From NCBI GenBank assembly GCA_033032865.1, contig JAWHQI010000273.1:2170001-2234000 (forward strand): a stretch of 64,000 nt of DNA, given 5' to 3'. Shown piece by piece: positions 9,776 to 20,085 of the stretch. The notes beneath the pieces are model-generated. The model did not search any database. It was not told the origin of the DNA and worked only from the letters and a program-made list of their open reading frames with translations. This DNA comes from Dactylorhiza incarnata (Eukaryota > Streptophyta > Magnoliopsida > Asparagales > Orchidaceae). Positions within the stretch are counted from its first letter, which is position 1. The number at the start of each line of letters is the position of its first letter. A program made the translations under genes and the position numbers.

Positions 9776-11347
9776 TGAAAGTGCATAGTGTGCCTTTGAG
9801 TATTCTCTAGAGGGGGTGAATAGAGTTTAAAATATTTTATACCCTAATTATGCACACACAATAAAAACTTTAAGTACTATGCACCCCGCAAAACCAAAGA
9901 CAAAATAAAGTATAAACAGATTGCTGAAAATAAAACACAAGAAACTAAAGTATGGACAGCATAGAAAATCACACATAAAGACACAGGAATTTTATAGAGG
10001 TTACCCAAAATGTGGGTAGTCCTCTCTTCTACCTCCCTGGTAGGATTGCACAATCGATGTCTGAGTCTTTTGAGTAGGAGACTCATAGAACCACTTAGTC
10101 TCTTGATAAGGAGACACTTAGAATCACTGAGTCTTTTGATAAGTAGACTCTTAGAACCACTGAATCCTTTGGAAGAGAGATTAATAAAACTCTTGTACAG
10201 TTGAAGGAAAAATGAGAAGAAAGTAAGAAGAAAGAAAGAAGATGAAGATAAAAATTCTGTTTTCAGAATTCTTTAGAAGCAATTTCTCAAGAACTTCATC
10301 TTCTGTTTTTCTTTCACTGGATCTGTTGATGATGAACCCTTGCTTATGATTGTGATGATTTGGAAGGGTTATTTTTAGATCCTTTTCTTGGAGTGCTTCT
10401 TGTAATCTAGCTGATGTATGATGATGATGAAGGAGAAGCTATCTATCTTTTCTTTGCAGAGAGAGCACTTGAGTTTCCTGTCTTAGGGTTAGAGAAGAGG
10501 GGAGGAGAAGATCCCTATTCGACAGAATGAATAATAATATCAATCTCTATCTTTCTTCTCTTTTTCTCCATAAATATTGTGTATGATTGGTATTTGAATT
10601 TCTTTCTCTATTTAGATTGTCCTAAAAAGTAATTCTTATTGGACCTTTGATTTTCCTTTCCTCTTTCGATCCCGACCCATCCATAAACTATGAATACCTT
10701 TCATGAATGCTTTTGTTGTGTCCTGGAGAACTGTCTTTTGCTTGGTGGTCCTTCTAAAAAGGAGTTAAAAGGATAGTAGAGAAAGTTTCCTTTTCCAGAC
10801 AGTATTCAACGTAGCGTCGAATTAAATTTTTATCTTATTGACACACCTCTGAATTCTTATCGGAGTAGGCTTCAAATTCCTTCTTAGCACTGGCTGAACT
10901 TAGATGTCGACATAGCGTCGAATACTTCTCTATGTATCCGTCGAGTTGAAGGCTTGAACTTGGACATCGTCTTCTGCGTCGAGTTGAAGTCAATTTTACG
11001 CCGACTTCACTGATGGCTTCGACAATCTCTTCTTTCTACATCAAGTCCCTTTAGATATTGCGTCGACTTGACTTATACTTCGACAAACTGATCAAGTTGC
11101 TTGGACTTCTAGTCAGAGTTGCGTCGATATCAAGTCGAAGTTGCGTCGTATTTCATTCGACGCAAGTCTTAACTTAACAGATTTTGTGATTGTCTTGACT
11201 TGGCCTTGACACTCTAATATGAGTGTGACAACCTAAGACATCTAATGACCAATTTACCCTTACTATACAATGAGGGTAATACACCTAGGAAGTAAAATCA
11301 CCTATAGATAATTTGTTAAGTTAAATCAAAAGGGGTTTTTCCCAACA
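9776..11347 (-). repeat. 5' LTR of element A
   Basis: 1572 bp, TG...CA, matching 719-2295. It carries three full 33-bp units at 10063, 10096 and 10129 (the other LTR has two), each with GAGTCT...AGACTC-type inverted halves, and GCGTCGA words around 10807-11165. The tRNA primer site that should lie just left of 9776 is degraded (a TTAGTATAC-like sequence instead of TTGGTATCAG). Confidence 0.93.
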
Positions 11348-11724
11348 CAACTTCAAGGACCCCGGACGACAGCCAACGACCAGAGCTATAAAGGAGTGTT
11401 CCTCTGGAGTTTCCTTGACATCTACAGAATAGTTCCGAGCATTGTTTGTATCTCTTCCCCTTTTCCTGCATATTTGGTAGAAGGATGGACTTGTCTAATC
11501 TTTTGATGATGGTTGTGAACTTGTTTGTTTTAAAGTGTTAATCTTGATGATATTATGACTTTCATATTCATTGGAGGAGCATATATAGGAGGCCTAACCT
11601 CTTGTTTAGCTTTTATCCATTTGGTTGTTTGTTGTTGCATGTTAAGAGTGTGGTTAAGTATGATACTTGCACACCCACTGGCAGATATGTTCAAGCTGTT
11701 AAGCTTTTCTTTGAACAACCTACC
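11348..11724. other. Unassigned sequence between element A and LTR F
   Basis: The first bases are the CAACT duplication, and the next stretch (from 11353) should continue the LTR of 1-718. The rest is AT-rich. A 62-codon minus-strand frame (11530-11718) sits just downstream of the LTR F primer site and could be the start of that element's gag, but no domain is recognisable. Confidence 0.35.
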
Positions 11725-11735
11725 TCTGATACCAC
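11725..11735 (-). other. Primer binding site of LTR F element
   Basis: The minus strand reads GTGGTATCAGAGG directly after the LTR end, which is complementary to initiator tRNA-Met. It shows that 11737-13765 is a 5' LTR of a minus-strand copia whose interior lay to the left and is now nearly all gone. Confidence 0.75.
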
Positions 11736-11736
11736 T

Positions 11737-13765
11737 TGTTGTTTATTGGGTGTCAACTTATCACCTAGAGGGGGGGGGGGGGGGTGAATAGGTTTTTCAA
11801 ATTATTATCCCCCTTTTGATGATCTTGATTTCTGGTTAATAGATCTATAAAGTAGAATGCATAACACAGAAAAGCACACAAAGATGTATAAAGGTTCCTC
11901 AAGACCGGGTGTCTTGAGTAGTCCTCTTTCCCTCTGCGCCTACCCAGCAGTGTGCTAGGATTGGCAAACGCTGCCAAAAACTTAAGGCCCTCAAGCCTTA
12001 CAACACGGACCCAAAAGTCCAACAACCTAGGCCCGCAAGCCCCTACTGCCCCTGAGCCCGCAAGCTCGACACTCAGGCCCTCAAGCCCTCAAGCCCTACC
12101 TAGCCAGACCCTAAAGTCTAGCCTCTGCCCTGGCCCTCAAGACTCACAGGTCTCAAGCCCTCAAGCTTGACAATCAGGCCCGCAAGCCCTACCTAGCCAG
12201 ACCCGCAAGTCTATCCTCTGCCCTGGCCCTCAAACCTCACAGGTCTCCAACCCTCAAGCTAGACGGTGTCGGACCCGCAAGTCCACTGCCCTAGCCCTCA
12301 AGCCTCACAGCTCTCCAGCCCTCAAGCTAGACAAATAGACCCGCAAGCCTTTACAAGAAATTACAGTAAAAAGACTGTTTCTTCTACTGGATGAAGATTG
12401 GCAACTTTAGCCTGTTGAAGATTGGCTTCCTTAGGTTGAAGAAGATGCTTCTTGATTTGAAGTTTTAGCACTGGATCTTCTTCAGCCTCCTCTTCTTTTG
12501 CCTGATGTTGACCGGCTACTTTTCAGTCGATGGAGATGACTGATTCTTCAGAGATCACTTGATGCTTTCTCTCTACTTGATCTTCTTCTTCTCCGCCGTG
12601 AATACTGTTCTATTGAAGTGTAGCGGCGGGATTCTTTCTCGTTCTTTTTCTCTATTTTGAAGATTACTTTTCTAGGGCATCACTGTTCCCTTTTATAGGA
12701 CAGATGAGCCGCATAACCTTGACATGTGATGTCCTTTAATGTCAGACGCCCATTCCATGAGAGCACGCGCTGATTGGACAATCAGGCGGCGACATTAAAT
12801 GTTGACAGCGCGTCCGCAACTTTTGAATCTGTCTCGACGATATTTCTATTGTTACGACGACATGGATAGTATCTCGATGACAGGACTTTGTCGATCCCTT
12901 GAGCTTAGGTAGACCTTCAAATCTTCTAGCTTCTGCCTCTGATGCTGGTATCTCGGCGATACGAGACTTTCTGGTGCTTCTGCATATACGACGATATGAT
13001 GTCTCTGACTATGTCTTCGTAATCACCTTGTCCTCTCGACGATAAGCCTTCTTTACGATGATGTTCACCGCCATCAGTCATACTTAGCCTTTTCAGCGAC
13101 AAGGCTTCTTCAACTTCTCGACGACAAGGCCACTTTGGTGATGTCGATGATACCGCGTCTTCTTGACGACATTTCTTCCTTTTGTCTTCATTCTTCTATG
13201 CGTTCGACGAACGAAAATCTTTGTTCGACGAACAACATTATTCTGTCCCGTCTCTGCATTCGATGAACTCCATTCTGCGTTCGACGATCTTGCTGAGTCT
13301 CAGCATTCGACGATCTTGCCGAGTCTCAGCGTTTGACGATCTTGCCGAGTCTCAGCGGTCGACTGTCTTGCCTAGTCTCAGCGGTTGACTGACTCGCCAG
13401 TTCTCAGCGGTCTGCGATCTTCCTTTTGATGTTTGACAATCTTCCTTCTGCGTTTGACGAACATGCAAGTCTCAGCGGTCGACGAACTCGCCAATTCTCA
13501 GCGTTCGACTAACTCCCTTCTGCGTTCGACGAATATGCCAAGTCTCAGCGTTTGCTTTGCTCATCATCAGGACGACAAGCATACTTTGTCGACGACAGCT
13601 CCAGTTCTTCTTGACGATATAGTACTTACTGAAATATCTAAGGTACTTGACATATTGTCGATCACTGCAAGCATGAGCTAGATGGAACATTAAATACAAC
13701 TTGCAATTATCATTGAGCTGAGCACTTCTTCAAATCAGGAACATTGCTGGTCACTATTCCCAACA
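11737..13765 (-). repeat. LTR F: 5' LTR of a deleted copia element
   Basis: About 2.03 kb, starting TGTTG and ending CAACA on the plus strand. In element orientation: a U3 filled with TTCGACGA-type words (13200-13560 and weaker ones to about 12830), a TATA-like TATAAAAGG at about 12690-12700, then an R/U5 containing a GC-rich hairpin repeat block (11961-12340), and an end with 15 Gs at 11770-11784 inside the conserved CACCC...CTCTAGG motif. No target duplication is visible because the other end is lost. Its 5' edge abuts gypsy integrase coding sequence at 13766, so it probably inserted there. Confidence 0.7.
12074..12340. repeat. GC-rich tandem block, about 101-bp period, in LTR F
   Basis: CAGGCCC...AAGCCC segments start at 12074 and 12175 with the same following order of words (CTACCTAGCCAGACC, CTCTGCCCTGGCCCTC, CACAGGTCTC), and a third shorter copy follows from about 12268. 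Inside are many units built as stem, CCNNAA loop, complementary stem. No coding potential is convincing. Confidence 0.7.
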
Positions 13766-13985
13766 AGAATGTTAGAGTTAAGCAATTCGCAGTTGGGGAT
13801 ATTGGGTTAAAGAAAGTAGATGCTGCAGCCAGGACATGCATGGTTGGAAAATTGAATCCCAACTGGGCAGGGCCGATCATTATCAAAGAAGTATTAAAAA
13901 ATGAGGCTTACCGCCTTCAGACAAGTGATGGAGAAGACATCTCATACACTTGGAGCGGTGACGATCTCAAACGTTTCGATCCTTA
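13766..13985 (+). pseudogene. Element D integrase C-terminal end of pol
   Basis: The frame reads VRVKQFAVGDIGLKKVDAA, then GKLNPNWAGPIIIKEVL, NEAYRLQTSDGEDI and SGDDLKRFDP before TAA. This is the standard C-terminal tail of Tat-type integrase (V-G-D-L-V-L-R-K, P-N-W-E-G-P-Y, A-Y-x-L, W-N-x-x-x-L-K-x-F-Y-P). This terminal stretch is open and well preserved, but the catalytic core and everything upstream are missing. The adjoining first codons overlap the LTR F edge by a few bases. Confidence 0.85.
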
Positions 13986-15766
13986 AATGTTCTTTCATTA
14001 TTTGTATTTTTTGGATATTCAATGGGAAGCCCCATACTGACACTTTTCCTTGTCTGGTGACTTTTTTACATTTCTTGTATCCCTCACTGGACCTTGGAGA
14101 CATCGCCAAGTTCTACTCGAACCCCCTCATATTGTAGTCATTAGCGTAAAACCACAAAGATCACGTGTAGTGGGGAGTTTTCGCACACGTGTAGTGGAAG
14201 CTTGCCAAATTCCCGTGCGGTGGTCTTCAGAATTTTGGATCCTGGACGATATCTAACACACCTCTGCATCAAGGGAGGTCCAGGTGTCTGTTAGCTCTAT
14301 CGTGCCCCGAAAGGGATATAGTTATAACTTTGATGATCTTTCTGAGGAAAGCAATGTCGGTAGAGCCCCCACGTCATAACCACACCTGCCCAACTGATCA
14401 TCTTAGCCTGTGACCATCGAATACTCCTAAAGGAACTCTCGAGCGGAGCCTACACGGGACCCACAACTGAGTTGATCTCTCTGAGGAAAGCAATGTTCGC
14501 CACCTAGGCCCACTTGCCCAATTGATCAACTCAACTTGTAACCCTAGGCTAGAGAGCAGTTGACTTATCGAAATATCTACAGCTCTTATGACCACTTGAG
14601 AAAATCAATGCTGCTACCTAAGCGCACCTGCCAACTTGGTCATCTGAGCCTGTAATCATTTTACTTCTTCATAGGAAGTTAATTTTTCTCTTGTGGTCCT
14701 TCGCGACCATTTAGAAGAAAGAGAGATTTAACAGGTGTCCTAGAGACCGGGCGGTTTGATATATTAAACCGAGCAAGGAATCGACCATGAGTTATTCTCG
14801 CAAGAATGAATATTACTCAAGTACTACTTATTGATCGCCTAGATTGTATACTGACCGCGCGAGCTTACCGATTGATGCTCATACTTGTGATAATGTTTAA
14901 AATTTCCGAAAAGGAATTCAAATTATTGGTCGCCCGGATTGTATACTTACCGCGTGACTTATTGACTATTCTCTTTACTTATGGCTTGTGGACATTCATT
15001 ATCTTATAAGTAGCCGCGTGAGTCAAGAGGTAATCGCGCGACTTGATGTTTCTATCTCAAATCCCTATGGAACATGAGTTATTAATCGCCCAGGATGTGT
15101 TCAAACTGCACAATTCGCGATTGGGATTCATCTATTATGATTAGCGGCTTCGAGTTGTGGTCGGCTTCCAATTAACTCGCTGGGTCTATTCATTTGAAAT
15201 TCTTAAGAGCCCGAACTTATATCCGCTCAGATTATATCTTAAACCGCACAACTGATGATCGAGATTTATTATGACTGGTGGTTTTTTGGCTATGATTAAT
15301 TCACTAGGTCAGGATTGAATTCATAGATAAACCGCCCGAGTAGCATTCATAATATTCGGGCAGCTATCTACTTGGGATTCTAAGAGCTCAAACTTCTGAC
15401 CGCATGGGTTGATATTAAACTGCACGACCTAATTCCAAAGAACTTGCAGTTTACAAGAAATGAGAGATCACAACAATCACAAGTAAGTCGAAAAAGATAG
15501 ATAGCCGAACAGGTAATGACTTTCATTCATTTTCAAAATGTATATTTACATCATTCTGACCTACCGGCTAACAAAATCAAGCTGACGGTTATACAAAAGA
15601 AAATTCCAAAAATAACAAAACACTATTCGCCTAATCTTAGTCTTTTCGCCATGGAAGAGCTTTAATCTCCTCCACCTTCAATGTCGACATCGGGCGAATA
15701 ACCTCCACTGGACGATGAGGAGCTTGACGAACTGCTGGTTGAGACTTCATCCTTTAGGTCCCCAAC
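13986..15766. other. Element D noncoding region downstream of pol
   Basis: No gene seen. The region holds diverged repeats of phrases such as CTCTGAGGAAAGCAATGTC followed by CACCTGCC (14340-14640), and from about 14750 to 15450 many short CCGCGCGA/CCGCGTGA words. Its 3' end leads into the C-terminus of the antisense gene. Confidence 0.5.
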
Positions 15767-17453
15767 CTAATCGGCCTCATCTCCGGAGGTATCGGTTTCG
15801 GAAGATGAACCCTCTCCATCATCGGCAGCGGCCTCATCGTCAGCAGTGGCCTCTTGATCTGCGGCGGTTTCATTAAACGCAGTGTTTTCATTATCCATGG
15901 CGGTTTCATACTCCTCATCGTCATCCTCTTCCGAGCTGTTGACCTTTTCCTTTACTTTCGCTTTGCGGTCAATGTCATGTAATTTCTTCTTCAAGGAAGG
16001 ATACACATCCGAGAAGTAGAAATTTTCGAAGCCCGCTGACAGTCCGTCGCGACTTCTCAAAGTGTTCAAGGCGGCATCAATGCCCTTGGCGACATGGGGG
16101 AAGGCTTCGTCTTGGAAGACTGGATTTGCTATATCATATTGCTTCTGAAAAATGAGAAAACGGTTAGACCACACGGTTTGAGGAAAATAGACCGCACAAA
16201 TATTCATCGGATGACTTACCTCCACGGCTTCCTTAAACCGCGCGATCTCTTCAGCTTGCTCGGCATTTTTCGTCTCCAAGTATGTATGGGCTGAAATTAG
16301 CTGCTTATACGATAAGGCCAAGAGGTGATTAGCCGCAAAGCCCCATGCGCCCGCTTGTGCGGCCAGTCTGGAGAGCTCCTCCTCCAGAATTTTCCTTAGC
16401 TTTTTCAGCATCTTCCGGCCATACATAGCTTGTGCGGCTAATTTTTTTGCTCCCCCAACACGGGGGCGCGGTTGACACCTGAACGCAGTCATCATCTGGA
16501 TGACAGGGAACGGTCAGGTTGCCCTGCAGGTCTCTCGGATTACTGCAGGAATGGAGAAGCTCGAATTAGCCTAAAGAGGCCTCCCCCTCCCCCTCGGAAG
16601 ACTGCGACTTGCTCTTCCTTCGCCGCTTCTCCCTTTGAGTCAGAACTGGACCAGCCTGGCTGACCGGCTTGTTCTTTAGGACGATAACAACAGCTGCAAA
16701 GCAAAGTCAAAAGTAAAATTCTACAGGTAGCGCGGTCACAAAACAACGAGTTGTGAAAAACTTACTGTCTTCGGGTCATATATCCTCCAACTCAGAGAAT
16801 AGCGGGATGTAATAGTTTACATCAAGCCGCTCGTTCTCAAGGAACTTAAAGGTCTCCAGTTTGGTTTTTCTAATATCTGCTGGTCGGAAGGCCGCCTCAT
16901 CCCGCACCTGCGGGTTGACCTGCAACAACCCGAGCTGGCCCTCGAAGATTATGTACCTCTCCGACCAGCTCGTAACCTTATTCGCCAAGTTGACGACTTT
17001 CAGCCCCCTGCACCCGAAGTAAAGGTGTCCTCTGAAAATTAATGTTACGGCGTCTAGGATAGACCGCACGGAGAAAAACTTCCTAAACAGGTCGATAGAG
17101 AATCGTACTCCTTCAGACCGCAAATAGGAGATGAAGCTGTAGATGGAGGCGATTGAATTCGGTGGGAACTGCATAATGGTCGAAAATCGCTATGACTTCA
17201 AGTGGCGGATGAATATTGAAGCCATTTTAAAAGTGGTCGATGGGTACAACGATTTGGGTAGGAGATAAGGAGCTAATCCGCTCATCGCGTAGCGGAAGCT
17301 GTGCGAGCAGATGACTTCGGGCCATATGTCTTTTGATGAAGTCGTCCAACTTGGCCTGAGTCAAGTGACATTCTTTATGATCAGCAGAAAGGAAGGCAGA
17401 ACCGCGTCAGTCCGGACGACTTGAACTTTGTCAGTCCGCTTTGACTTGCTCAT
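15767..17453 (-). pseudogene. Element D antisense gene 2: PF04195-like (Transposase_28) aORF with introns
   Basis: Antisense to pol. ATG at 17453 (MSKSKRTDKVQVVRTDAVL). A first exon to 16766 holds the domain SIASIYSFISYLRSEGVRFS ... FSVRSILDAVTLIFRG, resembling the plant putative gypsy-type transposon family. A 72-nt intron, 16765-16694 (ACA/GTAAGT ... TTTGCAG), leads in phase to VIVLKNKPVSQAGPVLTQRE. The last part (16495-15767) is a coiled coil with a 75-nt intron at 16219-16145 (GAG/GTAAGT ... TTTTTCAG), ending in an acidic tail (SSEEDDDEEYE...). Function unknown; such antisense ORFs are known in Tat elements. A TGA near the end of exon 1 and a frame break near 16500 make this copy defective. 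Confidence 0.65.
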
Positions 17454-18300
17454 AGCCCGCGAAATTTGGAAATCGATGAATGAATCTCCGGAATGACTAC
17501 TACTTATAGAGCCAATGATCTGCATATAGTAAAACGTACTGCGGCCATATACTCTAGCCGCGCGGTCAGCAACCTACATGGTTAGTTTTACAGAGGAGTG
17601 CCATGAACTGTATACATAAGTCGTAGGGCGTGCAGATATAAAAAATATTCTAAGTATCACATAACAGGAATCAATGGTTTGCTTATAGCCGAGCCAAGCC
17701 GTGACTGAGCTCACTTAACCGCACGACCTTCTGTTAGCAGAACAAACATAGCAGAAAACAAATTTGCTAAAGTCGTACGATCAGATCGCGCGGTCAGCAA
17801 CCTGCATCATCATAAATAGATGACAGAAAACCACATGCATACAACACAAGTCGTGGGACCTACAAAGTAACACAGACAATATTCAAGGAATTCAAAGGCA
17901 GTGACCGCAAGCATTCAATACCAAGTCGCTCGGATTTTATGAATATCAGAAGACATCAAAAAATAGAATATTGTCTAACAAAAATCCAAGGACCAGCATG
18001 TCCAAAGGACCGAATAAATAATTATTACAACATTGTCCTCAAATTAAAGTCACTGACGACTAGCGATGCCCGAATGAAGAATCATCCCGGTTAAAGCGCG
18101 CCACCTTATCACCGGTCTGAAGAAGTAGTGAGTACGTCTGATTGACACTAACATGAAGTTGGTGTAGGGTACAATGAAGCCGCGCGACATCTCACTCTAC
18201 CCGCGCTGTGGGAATGGTACAAGCGAGAGGTACCGCGACAGCCTCTTCAATCATAGGGTCGGCCGCCCTGACCGGAAGGGGATTTGAGGACGCCCCAGCA
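17454..18300. other. Spacer between the two antisense genes of element D
   Basis: Nothing convincingly coding. It contains repeated CCGCGCGGTCAGCAACCTGC-like segments at about 17560 and 17784, about 220 bp apart, suggesting duplicated promoter-type sequence upstream of antisense gene 2. Confidence 0.4.
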
Positions 18301-19893
18301 GTTGGACGGCTTGACATTCATGGCCTTTCTTCATCAGCTTTGGCAGGTCGCCGGCTTCCGCCAACTTCCCTAGTCAGACGTAGATACTTCTCATGATAGT
18401 ATTTACAGTCCTCTTCGAGCTTTGAAGCCGCCTTCTTCTCTTTGTAAAGCCGTGCGGTTAGGACAGCATTCTCCTCCATCTACATCTTCTCCTTCTCTAG
18501 CCGCGCCTTCTTCTTAGCCTCTAGTTCAGTCTGAGCAGCCTCCTCCCGGTCTTCAAGCTCATTCACCCTCTCTTTCAGGGTGTCAAGAAGACTCTTGAAG
18601 TTGGTCAACTCTTCCTGGCCGGAGTTCAAGTTTAGTGTGAAGCTTGGCGCTAGAGGAAAAAGTGGAGGGAGGCTGGCCATCAAGTCGCCCGGTTTCATAG
18701 CTAGATTCGGGTTATCTACAAAAGAAAGCGCGACCAGCATAGTTGAAAGCGAATAACACAACACAAAATACTGCGAGATTAAATGCCTGAATGCACAGGC
18801 CGTCGCGACTGCTCAGGGTCCATTCTTCGACGTTGCTCTCTCCAAAACCGCTCATCCGGCCTTCTCTTAATGGCAGAAGTTTGAATTGCGGATGGAAAGT
18901 AACCTGGAAGCGGGTTCAGCATCATGACATTCTTCCGGGGACGCGACCTGAAGAAGAGGACAGGATGGAAATCTATGTCATGCTTACCTTGGGCCAAGGG
19001 GTTCGATGACTGCGGTCTATCCAAAGACTTCGTCAGCTTCTCGGCCTTAATTTTCATCAGCTTCATTCTGCTTTCCTCGAAAGTGGTCTTATTCGGCGTG
19101 ACCTCATCAGGAATGACCACGTCTACACCAGGACGGCTGGCTTGGCTGGTAACCGCGGGGTTTCGAGGAGCTTGTCCTGCTTCTCTAAGGTATCCATGTC
19201 CTTCGGGATATCACTGACTGTGATGCTGTCCGTAGAGTCAGGAGCCAAGCTGTCCGTCTTGATCGAATGAGTAATCTCCCCCTCAGAGACTTCCTTCTGG
19301 TGCGGTTTAACCTGGAGGCCGGCTACGGTCGCTTTCTTAGAAGCCGCACGGTTCTTGTCTTTCAGCTGCCCTGTTTTCCTCATAATTCTCTCAGCCGCCG
19401 ATTCGACCCTTTTCCTCTTTTTCGTAGAAGCCGGATCGGCTTGTTGAGGCGAGCTGGATTTGTCTTCTATAATTACCACTGCAGAGGAAGCCTGTTCGCC
19501 CGGCTTAGGCGAATCAACTACGCCCTCCTCTCCATCATTTACTTGCAAGTGGAGAACCCGAGATGGGGAAATATCCACATTGAAGGGTTTTTTGCTAGCG
19601 GTCTTCGAAGAAGCAGGCGGGTTGATCAGGGGATCAGAATGACCCTCGTCGAGCTCAGTCGCCTTCTTTTCTGCAGCCTTCTCCTCAGCGTCCTTCTCCA
19701 CAGTCTTCTCCTCAGCGGAATTCTTTCCAGGAGTGGCAGATTCCTCCTTTGCGACTTTGGGGGGAAGGATCTCTAAGACAGTCCACCCAGCCTTATCAGG
19801 CCGGCGACTCTTCTTTTTCTTCTTTCTGTCATTTTCCTTCTTGCGGTCATCACCCTTCTCCCAGCGATCTGCAATCTTTGACATTAGATCCAT
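18301..19893 (-). pseudogene. Element D antisense gene 1: basic, coiled-coil protein with one clear intron
   Basis: ATG at 19893 (MDLMSKIADRWEKGDDRKKE). The N-terminus is strongly basic (NDRKKKKKSRRPDKAGW), then a Glu/Lys/Ala-rich region, KKRKRVESAAERIMRK, and VTPNKTTFEESRMKLMKIK after a one-base frameshift near 19122. Exon 1 ends at 18988 and a 272-nt intron (18987-18716, CAAG/GTAAGC ... TTTTGTAG) joins in phase to NPNLAMKPGDLMASLPPLF and a coiled coil (LLDTLKERVNELEDREEAA). A TAG at 18480-18482 interrupts the coil, which continues to about 18310. The protein looks like the central and coiled-coil part of Tat antisense ORFs. Function unknown. Confidence 0.6.
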
Positions 19894-20085
19894 TCTAATT
19901 GAGGGGCTAGCGGCTTGAAAAAGCCTGACCGCAAGTGGCGAGTAGCACCCCGTGTTTTCAAAAGAGTTATGCAGAGTGGAAAGCTTTTAGAGATTCTTAT
20001 AGACTCCGGAACAAATCAGGCGCGGTCTCTGGCTAGAACAAATATTTTTGGAATTTCCTCGAGATTTGAAAATATGCGGGGATTA

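Larger units (their letters stand above)
719..11347 (-). mobile_element. Element A: full-length Sirevirus-like Ty1/copia retrotransposon
   Basis: Seen: two long similar LTRs (719-2295 and 9776-11347) that start TG and end CA, an interior with copia gag-protease-integrase-RT-RNase H in that order on the minus strand, and identical 5-bp flanks CAACT (714-718 and 11348-11352). A third ORF region lies between pol and the 3' LTR, as is typical of Sireviruses. Integrase before RT defines Ty1/copia. The LTRs differ at roughly one base in ten in their first 230 bp, so the insertion is old, and all ORFs carry stops or frameshifts. It is non-autonomous today. Confidence 0.93.

Noticed and set aside
12000..12340. 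CRISPR-like array in the GC-rich block with short repeated CCGCAAG units
   Set aside because: Units are not of equal length, there are no unique spacers, the block lies within a plant copia LTR, and no cas genes exist.
18948..18987. A 40-nt intron in antisense gene 1 (GTAAGC to TTCTTCAG)
   Set aside because: Too short for a plant intron and it leads to a stop; the acceptor at 18716 gives a 272-nt intron in correct phase instead.
19267..19776. 169-residue plus-strand ORF as a gene
   Set aside because: It is the complement of antisense gene 1, whose Lys/Glu-rich codons create Phe/Leu-rich frames on the other strand.
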